From: a virus
Virus record (IMG/VR): IMGVR_UViG_3300003323_000820
Location: 1-54,467 of that record
Strand: one strand, 5' to 3'
DNA length: 54,467 nucleotides
Shown here: in pieces, positions 32,484-40,848 of the stretch
Position numbering within the stretch: position 1 is the stretch's first letter
How the letters are laid out: each line of letters opens with the position of its first letter
Made by a program: the position numbers and the translations under genes
Notes under the pieces: model-generated
Databases searched by the model: none
What the model saw: the letters and a program-made list of their open reading frames with translations, nothing else
Told to the model about the DNA's origin: nothing

Positions 32484-34160
32484 TCAGAAGGTGCCGCCGA
32501 ACATCTCTTCTTCCTCGGCCGCGACGCCCTTCGCGATCGCGTCGAGACGGCACTGCCACGCGAGGACGGCGGCGACGGCCGCGTCGATCTTGTGCGGTGA
32601 GTCCGGGTGCGCCTTGGCGATCTGGAGACCCGAACGGGACGGCCGACGCCGGGCGTTGACCAGATGCCGCACGAGCGCCGACGACCCGTCATGCGTCAAC
32701 TCGCCCTCGGTGAGCGCGGTGTGGAACTTCTCCAGCGCCCGCACGATCAGCGTCGACCGGCCACCGGTCATCCACCACTCGATCGGGTGCTGCCTGGTCG
32801 CCTGCACCTTCAGACGCGGCCCGTACGCCGCTTCCCAGTCCGCGACGTGCGACTCCCACTTGGCGGGGTCGGCGTAGAACCCGACGACGTCGTATGTCGC
32901 GAACGCCTCGGCGATCGCGGCGAGCACCTCGACGACCGGCACCTGCCACTCGACCGGCTTGCCGTCCGGCCCGATAGGCAGCCGGTCGGGTTGCTCCCAC
33001 ACGCCGATCGTGAACAGGTGTCCGTCCGACAGACGGCAGCCGATCAGCGCGGTTGCGTCGGTCACCCCACGCGCGCGTTTCCGCGAACCGTCGAACCCGA
33101 GGACGACCCGCTCGCCCGGCTCGACGACCTTGCCGAGGTCGGACGACGCCCGCACCTCGGGTTCGGTCAGCCACGCGTCGGCCGCATGCGTGATCTGGTT
33201 CAACAGGTCGGCGCGCAGATCCTGAGGCTCGTTCGACGTGTCGTAGAACTCGGACGTCAGCCGCTCGATCGGCGACCATCCCGGAGCACACGGCGGGTCG
33301 TGCAGCACACACCCGTCGGGGTGGTCGCTGCTGTCGCCGTACGCGTACCGCAGACCGGCGACGAGCGACGCCTCGTCGGTCATGTCCGTGTCCGGCGGCG
33401 CCTCGCGGTGGTCGACGAGGATGCCGCGCGCCCGTGACCGGCCGTCGATGATCGCCTGATAATCGGACGCCGACTGCTCGGCGACCGACCCGCTGCCCGG
33501 GGTGAACGCGTTCGGCGTCTCGATCAACGATCCGCCAAGCTTGGCGGCGTTGAACCGCATGACCTTCGCGAGCCGGACGCCGCCGTTCGACGCCGTCCAC
33601 TCCTCGGTCTGGTCTAGCGAGGCGAAACAGGCTGGGTCGCCCTTGGTGCTCGTCGCCGACGAGGTGATCGGAGAGATCTCGCCGCGCGGCAGATGGATCA
33701 CGGTGTCGAGGACGTCGAGCCCGTAGTCGGCCGCGAGGAACCGGCCGCGCGCCATCTCCAGCAGCGGGATCCACGTGTTGTCGGTCTGCTGCTCGGTCAC
33801 GGCCGCAATGCGCACGAGCGGCGTACGGACCGAGTCCCACGGCCTGCCGACCGGCTCGCCGTCGGCGTCGAACCCGTCGCCGACGACATCGGCGCACGCC
33901 TCGGCGAGCGCGATCGCCCCGACGAACGGCGACTTCCCCCACCCGCGCGGCCTCGACAACAGCCCGCGGTGGATGATCCGTTTGCCGGTGACCGGGTGCA
34001 CCTCGTAGTACCGCAGCAGGAACTCGGCCTGCTCGGCGGTCGGGATGTACGGCTTCCCGTCGTCACGGCCGGGCTGCGCGAGATTCTGGATCATCCAGTC
34101 GAGGACGTAGTACCCGAGTGTCGGGAACTCGCCTTCGTACTCGGGTCCCCGCCACGGCAC
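32484..34160 (-). CDS. terL: Terminase large subunit
   Basis: 558 residues from a GTG with AAGGGGG upstream. ATPase domain: Walker A-like SRPRGWGKSP (69-78), with FASLDQTEEW as the Walker B/catalytic-Glu region. Nuclease domain: acidic residues in VVLGFDGSRKR, FYADPAKWE and SPHKIDAAVAAVLA. It powers DNA packaging and cuts the concatemer. The small subunit lies just upstream. Confidence 0.93.
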   Translation of the reverse strand: MPWRGPEYEGEFPTLGYYVLDWMIQNLAQPGRDDGKPYIPTAEQAEFLLRYYEVHPVTGKRIIHRGLLSRPRGWGKSPFVGAIALAEACADVVGDGFDADGEPVGRPWDSVRTPLVRIAAVTEQQTDNTWIPLLEMARGRFLAADYGLDVLDTVIHLPRGEISPITSSATSTKGDPACFASLDQTEEWTASNGGVRLAKVMRFNAAKLGGSLIETPNAFTPGSGSVAEQSASDYQAIIDGRSRARGILVDHREAPPDTDMTDEASLVAGLRYAYGDSSDHPDGCVLHDPPCAPGWSPIERLTSEFYDTSNEPQDLRADLLNQITHAADAWLTEPEVRASSDLGKVVEPGERVVLGFDGSRKRARGVTDATALIGCRLSDGHLFTIGVWEQPDRLPIGPDGKPVEWQVPVVEVLAAIAEAFATYDVVGFYADPAKWESHVADWEAAYGPRLKVQATRQHPIEWWMTGGRSTLIVRALEKFHTALTEGELTHDGSSALVRHLVNARRRPSRSGLQIAKAHPDSPHKIDAAVAAVLAWQCRLDAIAKGVAAEEEEMFGGTF

Positions 34161-34174
34161 GACGCCCCCTTCAG

Positions 34175-34657
34175 CTACCCGCCCTTGCCCTGCTCCATCC
34201 GCCCGCCAGGCAACGGCCGCAAGTTGCCGTACCGCTCACGTGCCGACGGCCCGCCCGAACTGCCGCGCCCCCGGTCGGCACCGTCCGCCTCGGCGAACAC
34301 CATCCGCAGCCGCGCCCGGTCCGCCGGCGTCGCCCCGAACGCGGCCACGCGCAGGCGGAGTTCGCTCGCCGCCGACAACTCGCCGCCCCACAGCCGGGCA
34401 TGGATCAGCGCGGTGTCGAGGAGGTACTGCCAGTCGGAGGACCCGAAGTGCTCGGCCTGCGGCGAGTCGATCCACATCTGCCACCACTCGCGGGTGCGTT
34501 CGGGCCATACGAACTCCACGAGTTCGCCGTCCCGCTCGATCCGGAAGTCCGGCAGGTCGGGCGCTTCGGCGTGCTCCCACCGGAGCACGGTCTGCGCCAC
34601 AGGGTCGGCGTTGCGCCGTACCTTGCGCGCTTTCGGGGGCGGCCCGTTGCCTGCCAT
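34175..34657 (-). CDS. terS: Terminase small subunit
   Basis: 160 residues; ATG at 34657 with GGGGG seven bases upstream. MAGNGPPPKARKVRRNADPV, REWWQMWIDSPQAEHFGSSDWQYLLDTALIHARLWGG and ELRLRVAAFGATPADRARLRM are hallmarks of the actinophage terminase small subunit. It recognises the packaging site. It follows a hypothetical gene by a one-base overlap. Confidence 0.88.
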   Translation of the reverse strand: MAGNGPPPKARKVRRNADPVAQTVLRWEHAEAPDLPDFRIERDGELVEFVWPERTREWWQMWIDSPQAEHFGSSDWQYLLDTALIHARLWGGELSAASELRLRVAAFGATPADRARLRMVFAEADGADRGRGSSGGPSARERYGNLRPLPGGRMEQGKGG

Positions 34658-34962
34658 CACAGACCCCCGTCCGCCAACTCGTTGACCGGGTCACCGGTAC
34701 CGGAGCCGGTGACCGGCTCATACATCGCGTCGAACAGGTCCGGCCCGCACCGGTAGAAAACGCCCGGGAGCCCGCAGACGATCCAGTCGCCGTACTCGAA
34801 CGGCATCCACTCGTCGAGCAGCCGGTCGTACACGCGGAACACCCGGTCGACGTCGTTGATCTGCACGAGCCCGTTCGTGAAGGCGATCAGCTCACTCGCC
34901 GGCATGTCCTCGGTCCACCGGACCGCCGAGATCGTGATGAGCCGCGAACGGAATGACGGCAT
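34657..34962 (-). CDS. Hypothetical protein upstream of the small terminase
   Basis: 101 residues with GGGAGG upstream. Neutral, soluble, with no recognised motif (NDVDRVFRVYDRLLDEWMPFEYGDWIVCGLPG). It is coupled to the terminase small subunit. Similar small genes are common at this position in actinophages; role unknown. Confidence 0.65.
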   Translation of the reverse strand: MPSFRSRLITISAVRWTEDMPASELIAFTNGLVQINDVDRVFRVYDRLLDEWMPFEYGDWIVCGLPGVFYRCGPDLFDAMYEPVTGSGTGDPVNELADGGL

Positions 34963-35012
34963 GGCTGTACCTCCCTATGGCGGGCGAGCCGCAGCCCACC
35001 CGTGCCGGGGCG

Positions 35013-35594
35013 CTACAGCAGCGAGTCGATGACGTGTTGCAGGTCGCCGAGGCGCCGGGGCGCGTCGCCGAACGTCCGCCCCGTGACTGCGATGTACCGG
35101 CCGGTGCCGTACAACTCGACCGATCCGGACTCGACCGCCAGGCGGCGGCCGTGTGGCAGCGATCCGTACCCCCACACGTGCAGCCCGGTCCCGGACACCG
35201 ACACCTCGGCCCAGGTCGCGCCGGCCGCATCGACGATGTTCCGTGCCCACGGCAACAACTCGTCGTCGACCAGGGCGTGATCGAGATCGAGGCACACGAT
35301 CCCGTCACCGTCGAGGACGAACCCGAGCCCGGCGCCCGCCGTCGACCGGGACGCGTCGCGGTAACGCGACCAGGTCGACGGGTCGGTGCTGCTCGCGACG
35401 TCTCCGCCGGCGGTGACCGGAACCTTCCGGGAGGTACGGCGTACCCAGCGCGGACGGCGGGTCAGCTCGGCCGGGATCGTGCGCTTCCTGCGGTGAGCAG
35501 CCGCGCGGCAGACGGGTGCGCAGAACCGCGCGTGCCGCCGCGACATGAGCGGCATCGGCTTGTCGCAGTGCTCGCACTCACGCCTCGTTGTCAT
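35013..35594 (-). CDS. Small primase-polymerase (AEP) domain protein with zinc finger
   Basis: 193 residues. Residues 7-29 hold a likely zinc finger (CEHC...C...C). Residues ~85-185 carry AEP prim-pol hallmarks: D103-x-D105 (IVCLDLDHA), the SxxGLH-type motif ending at His139 (SVSGTGLHVWG), and a third acidic site near Glu160 (VELYGTGRYIAVTG). It lacks a helicase domain. The gene stands in the late operon next to the terminase genes rather than beside the replication gene. The ATG has no Shine-Dalgarno; TATCAT eight bases upstream suggests a leaderless mRNA. Confidence 0.72.
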   Translation of the reverse strand: MTTRRECEHCDKPMPLMSRRHARFCAPVCRAAAHRRKRTIPAELTRRPRWVRRTSRKVPVTAGGDVASSTDPSTWSRYRDASRSTAGAGLGFVLDGDGIVCLDLDHALVDDELLPWARNIVDAAGATWAEVSVSGTGLHVWGYGSLPHGRRLAVESGSVELYGTGRYIAVTGRTFGDAPRRLGDLQHVIDSLL

Positions 35595-35891
35595 GGGTCT
35601 ATGATAGCGAGGCGTACGCTTTTAGTGTTCTGACCTGCATGTATCAGGTTTGCATCGAGAGTTCGGGAGGCTGAGAGGCTGTCTGTGGCCCTCGTCCTGC
35701 ACACCACCGAATCACCCTCCCGAACCCCTGGGCGCCCGCCAGAGAGCCACCTGCCTCCCGTGGCGGGGTCGTTTTCCCCAGACCCGTACAGATCCTCAGC
35801 CGCAGCACCTCCCGGGCCTCCGATCGGGCGGGGAGGGGAGCCACCCCCCAGGGGGCAGGGACCGAGGAATCCGGGCGGGACCGGTCGGCGC
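35595..35891. other. Intergenic region beside HNH, candidate cos region
   Basis: 297 bp without a credible gene, between the HNH and prim-pol genes. It contains an inverted repeat GTTCGGGAGG (35661-35670) / CCTCCCGAAC (35716-35725), G/C-rich runs (CCCCCCAGGGGGCA near 35844-35857), and an AT-richer start near 35600-35630. HNH-terminase phages usually have cos near here. No sticky end can be read from an integrated copy, so the assignment is speculative. Confidence 0.35.
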
Positions 35892-36194
35892 TCACGTCAG
35901 GCCGGGGTGGCGCTCCTTCGGGCGCTGCCTGCGCACGGCCCACCGCGCCTCGTTGCCCTGTCGGCTGGTCTTGGCGGCGTGGCAGTCGGCGCACAGTGCC
36001 TGGAGCATCTCCGGCCGGTGGTCGTGGCGGTCGCCGACGTGGTCGACCTGATTCGCAACCCGCCCGCAGACCGCACCGTCGATGCGGTTGCGGCACCGGT
36101 GTTCGTCGCGGGCGAGGACGTACGGGCGGATGCGGGTGTACCAGTCGGGCGGCAGTTCGGCCCGCCGGTTGCTGCCTTCCCAACCGCCGCTCAT
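35892..36194 (-). CDS. HNH endonuclease
   Basis: 100 residues; start overlaps the preceding stop as ATGA. The HNH fold is clear: YVLARDEHRCRNRIDGAVCG, VANQVDHVGDRHDHRPEMLQALCADCHAAK with the catalytic DH and CxxCH zinc knuckle. Small HNH proteins beside terminase genes assist terminase cleavage at cos in HK97-like phages; the same role is inferred here. Confidence 0.88.
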   Translation of the reverse strand: MSGGWEGSNRRAELPPDWYTRIRPYVLARDEHRCRNRIDGAVCGRVANQVDHVGDRHDHRPEMLQALCADCHAAKTSRQGNEARWAVRRQRPKERHPGLT

Positions 36195-36454
36195 CCACCC
36201 TCGTCCTCGTCGTCCTGGTCGCGGCCGTCGTCGTGCAGCTCGGCGCGCTCGGTACTGCTGTCGAGGCTGATGCCGTCGAGGTCGCGTCTAAACCCGAACC
36301 TGGACGGCTCGTGCTCGATCGGATCGCCTGGCGTGCCGCGCACTCTGTCGAGCAACCGCCCCGCTGTCTCCTCGACGTCGAACAGCGAAGGGGCGTCAGC
36401 TCCACGTGTCTCGATCTCTACTGCGCACGTGCCGTCCGGCAGGCGTACGCGCAT
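36191..36454 (-). CDS. Hypothetical acidic protein
   Basis: 87 residues with GGAGGA upstream and an ATGA overlap with the HNH gene. MRVRLPDGTCAVEIETRG is a short beta segment; the C-terminus is very acidic (DDGRDQDDEDEGG). No family recognised. Confidence 0.6.
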   Translation of the reverse strand: MRVRLPDGTCAVEIETRGADAPSLFDVEETAGRLLDRVRGTPGDPIEHEPSRFGFRRDLDGISLDSSTERAELHDDGRDQDDEDEGG

Positions 36455-36507
36455 GGGCGGTGTCCTCCTGTCCAGGGGGGGTGGGGGTGCAGGGCCGGGG
36501 AGGAGAA

Positions 36508-36533
36508 AGTCGGGGGTTGCTTGGCCCCCGACT
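36508..36533 (-). terminator. Terminator after the 36542-36913 gene
   Basis: A 9-bp stem (AGTCGGGGG 36508-36516 with 36525-36533) lies nine bases downstream of the stop and is followed on the minus strand by TTTCTCC. Confidence 0.65.
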
Positions 36534-36541
36534 CAAACCGT

Positions 36542-36913
36542 CTAGCTCAGGCCGGTTGCTTCACCGTTGACGAGTGTGGCGAACACCCGGGCCTGCGGTT
36601 CCTTCTTGGCGGGCACGGGGCACAGGATCACGCCCTCGGGGTGCTCGACGGTGATGTAGAGCTTCTGCTCGTCCTTCTTCAGCCACAGGGCAAAGATGCC
36701 GGTGAGCGCGACTCGTGTCGCGGTGATGCGCTTGCGCGCGTTCTCGCCCAACTCGATGGTCACCGTTGAGCCTTCAACGGGAATGGACGCTTGCCCGGCC
36801 TGGTGGAACTTCCCCCCGATCACGGTCACGCCGGCTGCTGCCGCAGCGACACGTATGCGGCTGAGGCGCTTCTCGGTTGCCTTCTCCGCGTCGGTCTTCT
36901 TCTTGCCGAACAT
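36542..36913 (-). CDS. Hypothetical protein (FGKKK type)
   Basis: 123 residues from the ATG at 36913. It has a highly basic start (MFGKKKTDAEKATEKRLSR), then a beta-rich domain (VEGSTVTIELGENARKRITATRVALTGIFALWLKKDEQKLYITVEHPEG) resembling small pleckstrin-like folds. Followed by a terminator, so transcribed separately from HNH. Function unknown. Confidence 0.6.
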   Translation of the reverse strand: MFGKKKTDAEKATEKRLSRIRVAAAAAGVTVIGGKFHQAGQASIPVEGSTVTIELGENARKRITATRVALTGIFALWLKKDEQKLYITVEHPEGVILCPVPAKKEPQARVFATLVNGEATGLS

Positions 36914-36957
36914 GCTGTGAGCCCCCCTCACGATGGTTCTGAGTGGCTCCATGGTGC

Positions 36958-37365
36958 CTATGTGACAGGCGAGTTGGTAACCCCGTCCGTCGGCCTCGTG
37001 ATCGGCGCATTGCTGATGCTCGTGCACAGCCAGGGCGCGAGCGCGTTGAGAACGGCATGGACGCGTCCTTCCGTACGGTCCGCTGTGCACCGGCAGATAG
37101 CGGTGCGCTGGCATTGGGGGCAGGCCACGGGACGCCGTAGCGCGTGCTCCACCACGCGTTGCAGAACGAGCGGGTGAGCCGAGGCGGTTGCGTTCTCGCC
37201 GGGGGCGGTGGACTCAGCGGGGTGGTCGGCGTCTGAGTCAGTCCGGCCCGTGAGTTCGAGGGTGGCCTCCTCGATGAGCGCCTGTGCGGCCTCGGCATCA
37301 ACAGAGCGGGTCACCAGGGCGTACAGCGCCTCGACAGCGGTCACCGACTGATCAGCGTTGGCCAT
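36958..37365 (-). CDS. Hypothetical protein with Cys-rich motif
   Basis: 135 residues with CAGGAG upstream. Helical N-terminus; ACPQCQRTAICRC near residue 86 is a potential zinc-binding cluster. It is part of the early accessory region. No family recognised. Confidence 0.55.
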   Translation of the reverse strand: MANADQSVTAVEALYALVTRSVDAEAAQALIEEATLELTGRTDSDADHPAESTAPGENATASAHPLVLQRVVEHALRRPVACPQCQRTAICRCTADRTEGRVHAVLNALAPWLCTSISNAPITRPTDGVTNSPVT

Positions 37366-37377
37366 GGCACTCCTGTC

Positions 37378-37626
37378 TCAGGTGGGTGGCCCACCTACCT
37401 TGACGAGACGCAAGGCGCGGGCGCGCGTTGCCTGTTCGGCGCGGGCGAGGTCGGGGAGGGCGTAGAGGGGGCGGCCTTGGGGGTCGAGGCCGGTGGGCTT
37501 GAGGTGGCCGCGTCGTTTCCACTGGCTGATGGCGGAGGGGGTGATGGCGGCGGTGTCGGCGCTGATGGTGCGGCGCCAGCCGGTTGCGAGGGCGGCGGCC
37601 TGGGTGCCGGTGTAGAGGTCGGTCAC
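37378..37626 (-). CDS. Small DNA-binding protein (MerR/AlpA-like HTH)
   Basis: 82 residues from a GTG with GGGAGG upstream. YTGTQAAALATGWRR...ITPSAISQWKRRGHLKPTGLDPQGRPLYALPDLARAE is a winged-HTH of the MerR/excisionase type with the typical wing ending in a short helix. It follows the methyltransferase terminator. It may regulate early genes or act in excision. Confidence 0.7.
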   Translation of the reverse strand: MTDLYTGTQAAALATGWRRTISADTAAITPSAISQWKRRGHLKPTGLDPQGRPLYALPDLARAEQATRARALRLVKVGGPPT

Positions 37627-37651
37627 GGTGGTCGCCTCCCCGGGGAACGCG

Positions 37652-37683
37652 CCGCAGCCCCGGACAGGGGGCCGGGGCTGCGG
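37652..37683 (-). terminator. Terminator after the methyltransferase
   Basis: A 12-bp stem (CCGCAGCCCCGG 37652-37663 with 37672-37683) and 8-nt loop, located 31 nt downstream of the methyltransferase stop. Confidence 0.7.
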
Positions 37684-37714
37684 GCATACGTGTGGTGTTG
37701 GCTCTAGGTTGACG

Positions 37715-38479
37715 CTAAGTGGCGATCTTGTCCAGCGGGATCGTTTCGGCGTGTTGCTGGAGGGCGGTTTCGGTGAGGCGTGCGCGGGCGGTGGCGGCGA
37801 TGCGGGGGGACTGTTCGATGCCGACGAAGGAGCGGCCGGAGGTGAGGGCGGCGATGCCGGTTGCGCCGGAGCCGGTGAACGGGTCGAGGACGGTGCCGTC
37901 GGGGACGCAGATCTTGATCAGCTCGTCCATGAGGGCGGCGGGTTTCTGCGTGATGTGGACGCGGTTCTTGCCGCGGGGCTGGCTCGCGGAGTAGAGGCCG
38001 GGGAGGTGGACGGGGTTGCGGGCGGCGTCGACCGGGCCCTTGGTGGCCCACAGGACGTATTCGCAGGCGCGGTTGAAGCCGCCGCGCATGGGGCGGGAGA
38101 TGGGTTTGTGCCAGGGGACGATGCCACGCCAGGTCCAGCCGGCCGCCTGGAGCGCGTCGGAGGTCGCGGGGAGCTGGCGGAAGTCGGTGAAGACGAGGAG
38201 AGGGCCGGCGGGGGCGGTGATGCGGTAGCACTCGGCGAGGATCAGGGCGAGCCAGGAGGTGTAGGAGCGCTGGTCGCGGTTGTCCCCGTCGAAGTCGGGC
38301 AGGTCGTGCTGGGCGTTGCCGCTGACGTACTTGCCGCGTGCGGTGTCGTTGGTGCGGGCCGTGTTGGTGGTACCGCCGGAGTTGTAGGGCGGGTCGGTGA
38401 TGGTCGCGGTGACCGAGGCGGTTGGGAGGCTGGGCAGGGTGGTGAGGGCGTCTCCTTGGTGCAGCGTCCATGTGGCCAT
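37715..38479 (-). CDS. DNA methyltransferase (N4-cytosine/N6-adenine, beta class)
   Basis: 254 residues; GAAGGAGA lies before the ATG at 38479. Motif IV DPPY is at 29-32 and the SAM-binding motif DPFTGSGATG near 200, so the order is that of beta-class enzymes. Methylates an unidentified target. No restriction endonuclease is adjacent, so it is an orphan, probably protecting phage DNA from host restriction or affecting gene expression. Confidence 0.9.
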   Translation of the reverse strand: MATWTLHQGDALTTLPSLPTASVTATITDPPYNSGGTTNTARTNDTARGKYVSGNAQHDLPDFDGDNRDQRSYTSWLALILAECYRITAPAGPLLVFTDFRQLPATSDALQAAGWTWRGIVPWHKPISRPMRGGFNRACEYVLWATKGPVDAARNPVHLPGLYSASQPRGKNRVHITQKPAALMDELIKICVPDGTVLDPFTGSGATGIAALTSGRSFVGIEQSPRIAATARARLTETALQQHAETIPLDKIAT

Positions 38480-39719
38480 GGGGTATCTCCTTCGGCTGGG
38501 TCGCGTGCGCCTGGGTGGCGAGCGAGTCGAGGCACGAAGTCCCGATGGGAACACATGTTCGTGTAGGTGCCAACTGGTATCTGCGGTGCGTGAGATGGCC
38601 GCGAGCCGGATGCGTGCGCGTTCCGGCGCGCGGAGGCGCGCCGTGATGCCCTCGGCGTTTGGTTAGCCCTGCCATGACGGCTTGGGTGCGGGCTTGGAAC
38701 GGCAGGAGAACCGTTTTTCGGGGGGTTCGCTTTTTAGCGAAGGAACCGCCACCTGGCTACCTCGGATGGCCTCAGATGCGCCGCGGAGCCGAAAGCAAGC
38801 ACGACCATCACTCGCAGTCAACGCCCCTGAGCGTGATTAGTCGAACGCTAGTGCTAGCGACACCTTGCGAGTGCGGGTGAAGTTCTACAGGAGGCAGGAA
38901 AAGGTTGGTGAGTGGCGTCGCCTCGATGAGGGTCCGGTCAGACTTTTCTCAAACATAGGACGACGCCACTCACCGAGTTAGGAGTGGCAAATTGCTATCC
39001 ACCCCTTGCGGTCGCCCAGATGGTGCCGACCGCAGCTTGTGCAACCCTGTCCGATGTGTCCACGTTCGGGCGCTTGAGGATCGAGACCCTTCACCCTTCA
39101 TCGCCGCCGCATTCAAAGCGGGCATGGCGGGGGCGAAGCAGTTTCTGATCTTCTCCATCGGGAACGGTCATCCGGGCATTCGGCAGGCGTTCATGACGTC
39201 CGCTGTTGCTGGTCTGATGTCGCTTGGCGTTACTGTGCTGCGCACGGCAAGGAGTCGACGTTGCCTGATTGCACGTCGTTGCCGACGGCGGTGATTCCCA
39301 GCCCACGCTAACCCCTTCCGTAACTCGCCCAGGTCGGAGGCGCCTTTATCTGGCCTGGGCTTCTTTACGAACCTTTTCATTCTCGGATCAGTGCAGCGTT
39401 TGAATTGACCGCGCTAGAGCCGTCTCGCTGCACAACATCTAAACGGTCGAAGTGCGCTCGAGTGCTGAGTCACACGAAAAAATACCTCGTTCGAGGTAAA
39501 ATTGATGATTTCGGTTGATTGTTAAATGCGACTGTGGTATTGGAGTGCGGACGATTCGCGCGCGAATTTAATTGCTTGTGGAGGTGGGCGGTCAATTCAT
39601 TCCTTGCTCATCATTTGTGAGAAGTTCAGGGGAGGAATCGGTCAGGTCTGCGGTTGGCGTGGTGCGAGCGCTCCGGACCAGGGGCGATACAAGGGCTGCG
39701 GTGGGCAGTCCGTTGTGGG
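38480..39719. other. 1.24-kb region with little coding and several inverted repeats
   Basis: No convincing gene. Contents: hairpin TTCGCT/AGCGAA (38726-38741); palindrome CGCTAGTGCTAGCG (38846-38859); inverted repeat GGTGAGTGGCGTCG (38907-38920) with 38961-38974; a terminator-like hairpin GCCCAGG/CCTGGGC plus TTCTTT (39327-39366); palindrome TACCTCG-TT-CGAGGTA (39483-39498) in an AT-rich tract. A TTG-started frame at 38992-39294 has GGAG eight bases upstream and ends before the terminator, but its product is unrecognised. Candidate for replication origin, non-coding RNA or promoter control. Confidence 0.5.
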
Positions 39720-40202
39720 TTACCTGCCAAAGACGTGCTCGCGAGCGGCGTTGCGCAGAGCGGTGTGAGCGTCACGCACGGCCTCTCTGCGGGCGGTGAG
39801 GGCTGCTTCAACGTCGTCGGCGAAACGGCCGTTCGCTGGCATGCCCAGGGCGGTTTCACTCATCTCGATCGCTTCCCACACCACGGGGTACGCAAGGGCG
39901 ACGAGGTGGTGGTCGTCGACAGTGAGCGCTACTCGGTCCAGGGCGTTGGTGAGGGTGGAACGAGCGGTGTGGAGGGCGTCGTCGTCGGCGTCGGTGAGGT
40001 CTAGGCCCTGGCGGAGCAGACTGAACCGTCTGAGGGTCTCCCGCCGGTAGGCGATGCTCGCCGTCAGCAGTTCGGCGATCACGGTGGTGATGCGCTGGCG
40101 ATACTGCTCGGCGCGGGCCCGCCGGTCGGCGAGGTGCTGGAAAGCGGTAGCGAGGGCGGCGCCGGCGAGGGTGCCGACCACCGCGACGATGCTGGACCAC
40201 AT
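39720..40202 (-). CDS. Membrane-anchored hypothetical protein
   Basis: 160 residues with GAAGGAG upstream. One N-terminal membrane helix (WSSIVAVVGTLAGAALATAFQ) is followed by long helical soluble domain (RRARAEQYRQRITTVIAELLTASIAYRRETLRRF...). Proteins of this shape occur in Streptomyces prophages and integrative plasmids. Function unknown. Confidence 0.68.
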   Translation of the reverse strand: MWSSIVAVVGTLAGAALATAFQHLADRRARAEQYRQRITTVIAELLTASIAYRRETLRRFSLLRQGLDLTDADDDALHTARSTLTNALDRVALTVDDHHLVALAYPVVWEAIEMSETALGMPANGRFADDVEAALTARREAVRDAHTALRNAAREHVFGR

Positions 40203-40402
40203 GGCTGGCTCCTTCGGAGCGTGGTGTGTGTGGGCGGGGTGCGGGAGGCCGGAAAGTCCGACGACAGCAGATCGTCGTCCTGGACATGCCGGGGAGCGAA
40301 GGGGCGGCCGAGTAGCGGGGCTGGCAATCAGGCTCGTGAGAGCGTCCACTGCGCTCATGCCGACGGTCCGTCTGGCGGTGTTGGTGGCGATTGCGGTGTA
40401 GC

Positions 40403-40432
40403 GGGAGGTCGCCGGGGCGCCGGCGACCTCCC
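40403..40432 (-). terminator. Terminator after the 40530-40796 gene
   Basis: A 13-bp perfect stem (GGGAGGTCGCCGG 40403-40415 with 40420-40432) closed by a GGCG tetraloop. It is the only clear element in the 327-bp gap 40203-40529. Confidence 0.75.
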
Positions 40433-40529
40433 GTCGAGAGACATGATCTCGGGGCTCTTGGGGGTGTAGGCGGGAGTGATGCGTCCGCTGCACCTCAGGA
40501 GGGTGCCGGGGACGAGACGCTCGGTGGCG

Positions 40530-40796
40530 TCATTTCGTTCCTTCGCTGGAGACAGGGACGACGATGTCGAAGTACGCGAGAACACCAGCGCCGTAGCGGG
40601 AGGGCTTGTAGTCGGCGGGGCCACAGGCGGTGCTCTGTTGCAGCGCGTCGACGAGCTGACGCACAGCGGCGTCGTCGCCCGAGAGACGGACTTTCACCGG
40701 GGACATCCCTCTGACGGTGGTGGAGGGTTCAGGGACGACGGGGTTGCGGGAGTGCCGGACGGGTCGGCCAGAGCTGCGGCGCGAGGACTGCGTCAT
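40530..40796 (-). CDS. Small hypothetical protein
   Basis: 88 residues. The N-terminal ~30 are basic and disordered. The remainder (VKVRLSGDDAAVRQLVDALQQSTACGPADYKPSRYGAGVLAYFDIVV) forms a compact alpha/beta domain seen in Streptomyces integrative elements. An internal ATG gives a shorter 58-residue version starting MSPVKVRLSG. Function unknown. Confidence 0.6.
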   Translation of the reverse strand: MTQSSRRSSGRPVRHSRNPVVPEPSTTVRGMSPVKVRLSGDDAAVRQLVDALQQSTACGPADYKPSRYGAGVLAYFDIVVPVSSEGTK

Positions 40797-40848
40797 GACT
40801 CAAGTCTCCTGGTTCGTTTACTGGTTGGAACACGCTTCTGAGTAGGTG

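Noticed and set aside
35013-36914. Integrative conjugative element instead of phage
   Set aside because: Several accessory genes resemble those of Streptomyces integrative plasmids, but terminases, portal, capsid, tape measure and lysis genes are all present, and no TraB/FtsK-like transfer gene is seen.
36542-37114. Longer start for the 36542 gene
   Set aside because: The extra 67 residues are Arg/His-rich, lack a ribosome site and overlap the end of the neighbouring gene; the ATG at 36913 is preferred.
39168-39380. 70-codon minus-strand frame in the low-coding stretch
   Set aside because: No ribosome site and it crosses the terminator-like hairpin at 39327-39366; very basic composition, no known motif.
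40355-40624. 89-codon minus-strand frame overlapping the 40530 gene
   Set aside because: Ser/Pro/Thr-rich out-of-frame reading that runs through the perfect 40403-40432 terminator.
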